DNA of 32,491 bases from assembly GCF_000143625.1 (NCBI RefSeq), contig NZ_CM000957.1:1-32491 (forward strand), read 5' to 3'. The notes below the pieces were generated by a model, which was not told the DNA's origin, ran no database searches, and saw nothing but the letters and a program-made list of their open reading frames with translations. This document shows positions 31,239 through 32,491 of this stretch, piece by piece; position 1 is the first letter of the stretch; the number at the start of each line of letters is the position of its first letter. Both the position numbers and the translations under genes were made by a program. Source of the DNA: Candidatus Regiella insecticola LSR1 (GTDB lineage Bacteria; Pseudomonadota; Gammaproteobacteria; Enterobacterales; Enterobacteriaceae).

Positions 31239-31451
31239 ATGTCACTGTCTATTCAAAGCCAAAATAATCGCTATCGCTTATGCCAGAAAGCGCTTAACGA
31301 GAAAAATATCGAACACCCAATTAAAAGTCTGTTTAAGAAAAACGCGACCAATATAGGAATATGGGAATCCATTAAAGGCTTTTTTTGTCGAACCAGGAAA
31401 ACTCAAGTTCTGGAAAAAGTCCATGAATTAACGCATCACCATTATGAATGA
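31239..31451 (+). CDS. Small basic protein of unknown function, 70 aa
   Basis: Starts 'MSLSIQSQNNRYRLCQKAL' at ATG 31239 with GAGGAG seven bases upstream; the in-frame ATG at 31224 overlaps that site. Ends 'VHELTHHHYE'. Basic, no hydrophobic segment, no family recognised. A very AT-rich upstream region with TATAGT/TATAAA near 31192-31203 suggests its own promoter. Confidence 0.55.
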   Translation: MSLSIQSQNNRYRLCQKALNEKNIEHPIKSLFKKNATNIGIWESIKGFFCRTRKTQVLEKVHELTHHHYE

Positions 31452-31553
31452 TGAACTTAATTAATACTGAATCAGCAGTAAAAAAAGGGAGCTTTTTATC
31501 CACTCAAGCAAATGGCGCATCCTGTTTATCAAAACAACTTTAAAGCGTTTGTG

Positions 31554-32100
<547 letters not shown>

Positions 32101-32129
32101 TTAAATGAAATTTATCTTACACATAGATA

Positions 32130-32148
32130 TCATTTACTGAGTAAATGA
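32130..32148. promoter_or_regulatory. 19 bp palindrome upstream of the rep control region
   Basis: TCATTTACT-G-AGTAAATGA, perfect 9 bp arms. A looser related element (ATTTACTCGTTTAAATGA) lies at 32092-32109. Candidate operator or initiator-binding site; no gene is seen between 32071 and 32299. Confidence 0.45.
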
Positions 32149-32299
32149 ACCGTTTAATTTAAGAAAATGGGTCATGGAGAGGAGCCAAATAAAAAGTCAA
32201 TAAAACGGGGTCTTTTTTGTGAATTGTTACTGAGCTTGATCTCTTTGTAGCGATCGTGATATCGTTAAAAGTACGATTTCTTTAAAAGAATTTTTGCGG

Positions 32300-32406
32300 A
32301 TGGACGTCCCGGTAATGACGTCCGGGGTGTGGCGAAGGCCACAAAAACTAAACCCCCGAATCCTGTCTTCAACTTTGGTCGGTTAGAACAGGATCGAGGG
32401 GGCTAA
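32300..32406 (+). CDS. Possible RepY-type leader peptide (two overlapping candidates)
   Basis: I-complex plasmids need translation of a short leader through the antisense target to open the repA ribosome site. Two frames fit. ATG 32300 to TAG 32384-32386 gives 28 aa ('MDVPVMTSGVWRRPQKLNPR...'), ending in the target loop. GTG 32329 to TAA 32404-32406 gives 25 aa ('MAKATKTKPPNPVFNFGRLE...'), ending just past the stem, where the family mechanism would need it. Neither has a strong ribosome site. Two hairpins (32302-32323, 32328-32343) lie at its start. Confidence 0.4.
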
Positions 32407-32423
32407 AATCTGGCTCGCTGCCA
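32345..32423 (-). ncRNA. Antisense copy-number RNA (Inc RNA/CopA type)
   Basis: Transcribed against the repA leader. The RNA would form the long stem CCCCC..ATCCTGT/ACAGGAT..GGGGG (32353-32402) with the loop 32369-32384, followed on the minus strand by TTTAGTTTTTG as a terminator. Loop bases complement the repA mRNA loop for kissing contact. Predicted length about 80 nt, like Inc RNA of IncI/B plasmids. Confidence 0.8.
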
Positions 32424-32475
32424 GTAAGGATTATAGCAAGTGTTCAATCTTAATCAAGACTTTTCTAATCCGGCC
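32353..32475 (+). promoter_or_regulatory. repA mRNA stem-loop and activating pseudoknot
   Basis: Loop bases GGTCGG (32377-32382) can pair with CCGGCC (32470-32475) over six positions (one G-U). CCGGCC lies 16 bases before base 1, the repA GTG, if the molecule is circular. In ColIb-P9 (IncI) and pMU720 (IncB), such a pseudoknot switches on repZ/repA translation and antisense RNA blocks it. Confidence 0.7.
32430..32457 (-). promoter_or_regulatory. Promoter of the antisense RNA
   Basis: Minus strand TTGATT (32452-32457), 16 bp spacer, perfect TATAAT (32430-32435). Start expected near 32423, just before the stem. Confidence 0.75.
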
Positions 32476-32491
32476 ATAAGTGCAGGGTTGG

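Overview
The window reads as a complete small plasmid (about 32.5 kb) cut open at the first base of its replication gene. repA starts at base 1, and the antisense-RNA and pseudoknot control region expected just upstream of it lies at the other end of the window (about 32300-32491). Gene content points to an insect-associated member of Enterobacterales, such as a Hamiltonella/Regiella/Arsenophonus-like symbiont. The signs are an IncFII/I-complex RepA, PAS-LuxR solo regulators, Rpn-type nucleases, an enterobacterial RoxA-like cupin protein, and many decaying transposon fragments. The host assignment is inference.

Layout. (1) 1-1130: repA and a likely oriV with two DnaA boxes, in an AT-rich stretch. 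(2) 1440-5345: accessory block with a phage C4-like RNA leader, an Icd-like ORF, two LuxR-type HTH proteins, an Rpn nuclease, and a RoxA-like JmjC protein whose iron-binding HxD is replaced. (3) 5638-6425: a Tn3-family transposase N-terminus fused to the 3' end of a thermonuclease gene. (4) 6426-28370: a second plasmid backbone. It holds korA-incC-korB (regulation and partition), a SprT-like protease, an oriT candidate, mobC-relaxase on the + strand, and a long leftward set virB2-3-4-5-eex-virB6-7-8-9-10-11-virD4-primase-(50 aa ORF)-ardC. A topoisomerase zinc-ribbon remnant marks its right edge. (5) 28400-32070: XRE regulator, IS4 relic, Rpn relic, intact Rpn nuclease, small ORF, IS21 relic. 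(6) 32070-32491: rep control region.

The plasmid therefore looks like a chimera: an I-complex-type replicon joined to an IncP/PromA-like maintenance and VirB/VirD4 transfer block whose own replicon is missing. Both ends of that block are truncated genes.

The transfer functions appear to be decaying. virB9 is split by a 911 bp IS5-family element. The primase-like gene, ardC-like gene, sprT-like gene and nuclease remnant all carry frameshifts, and no virB1 is visible. The replication and kor genes look intact. Four copies of one 16 bp palindrome, a 13 bp inverted repeat at the virB7 promoter, and several internal terminators suggest how the backbone was regulated.
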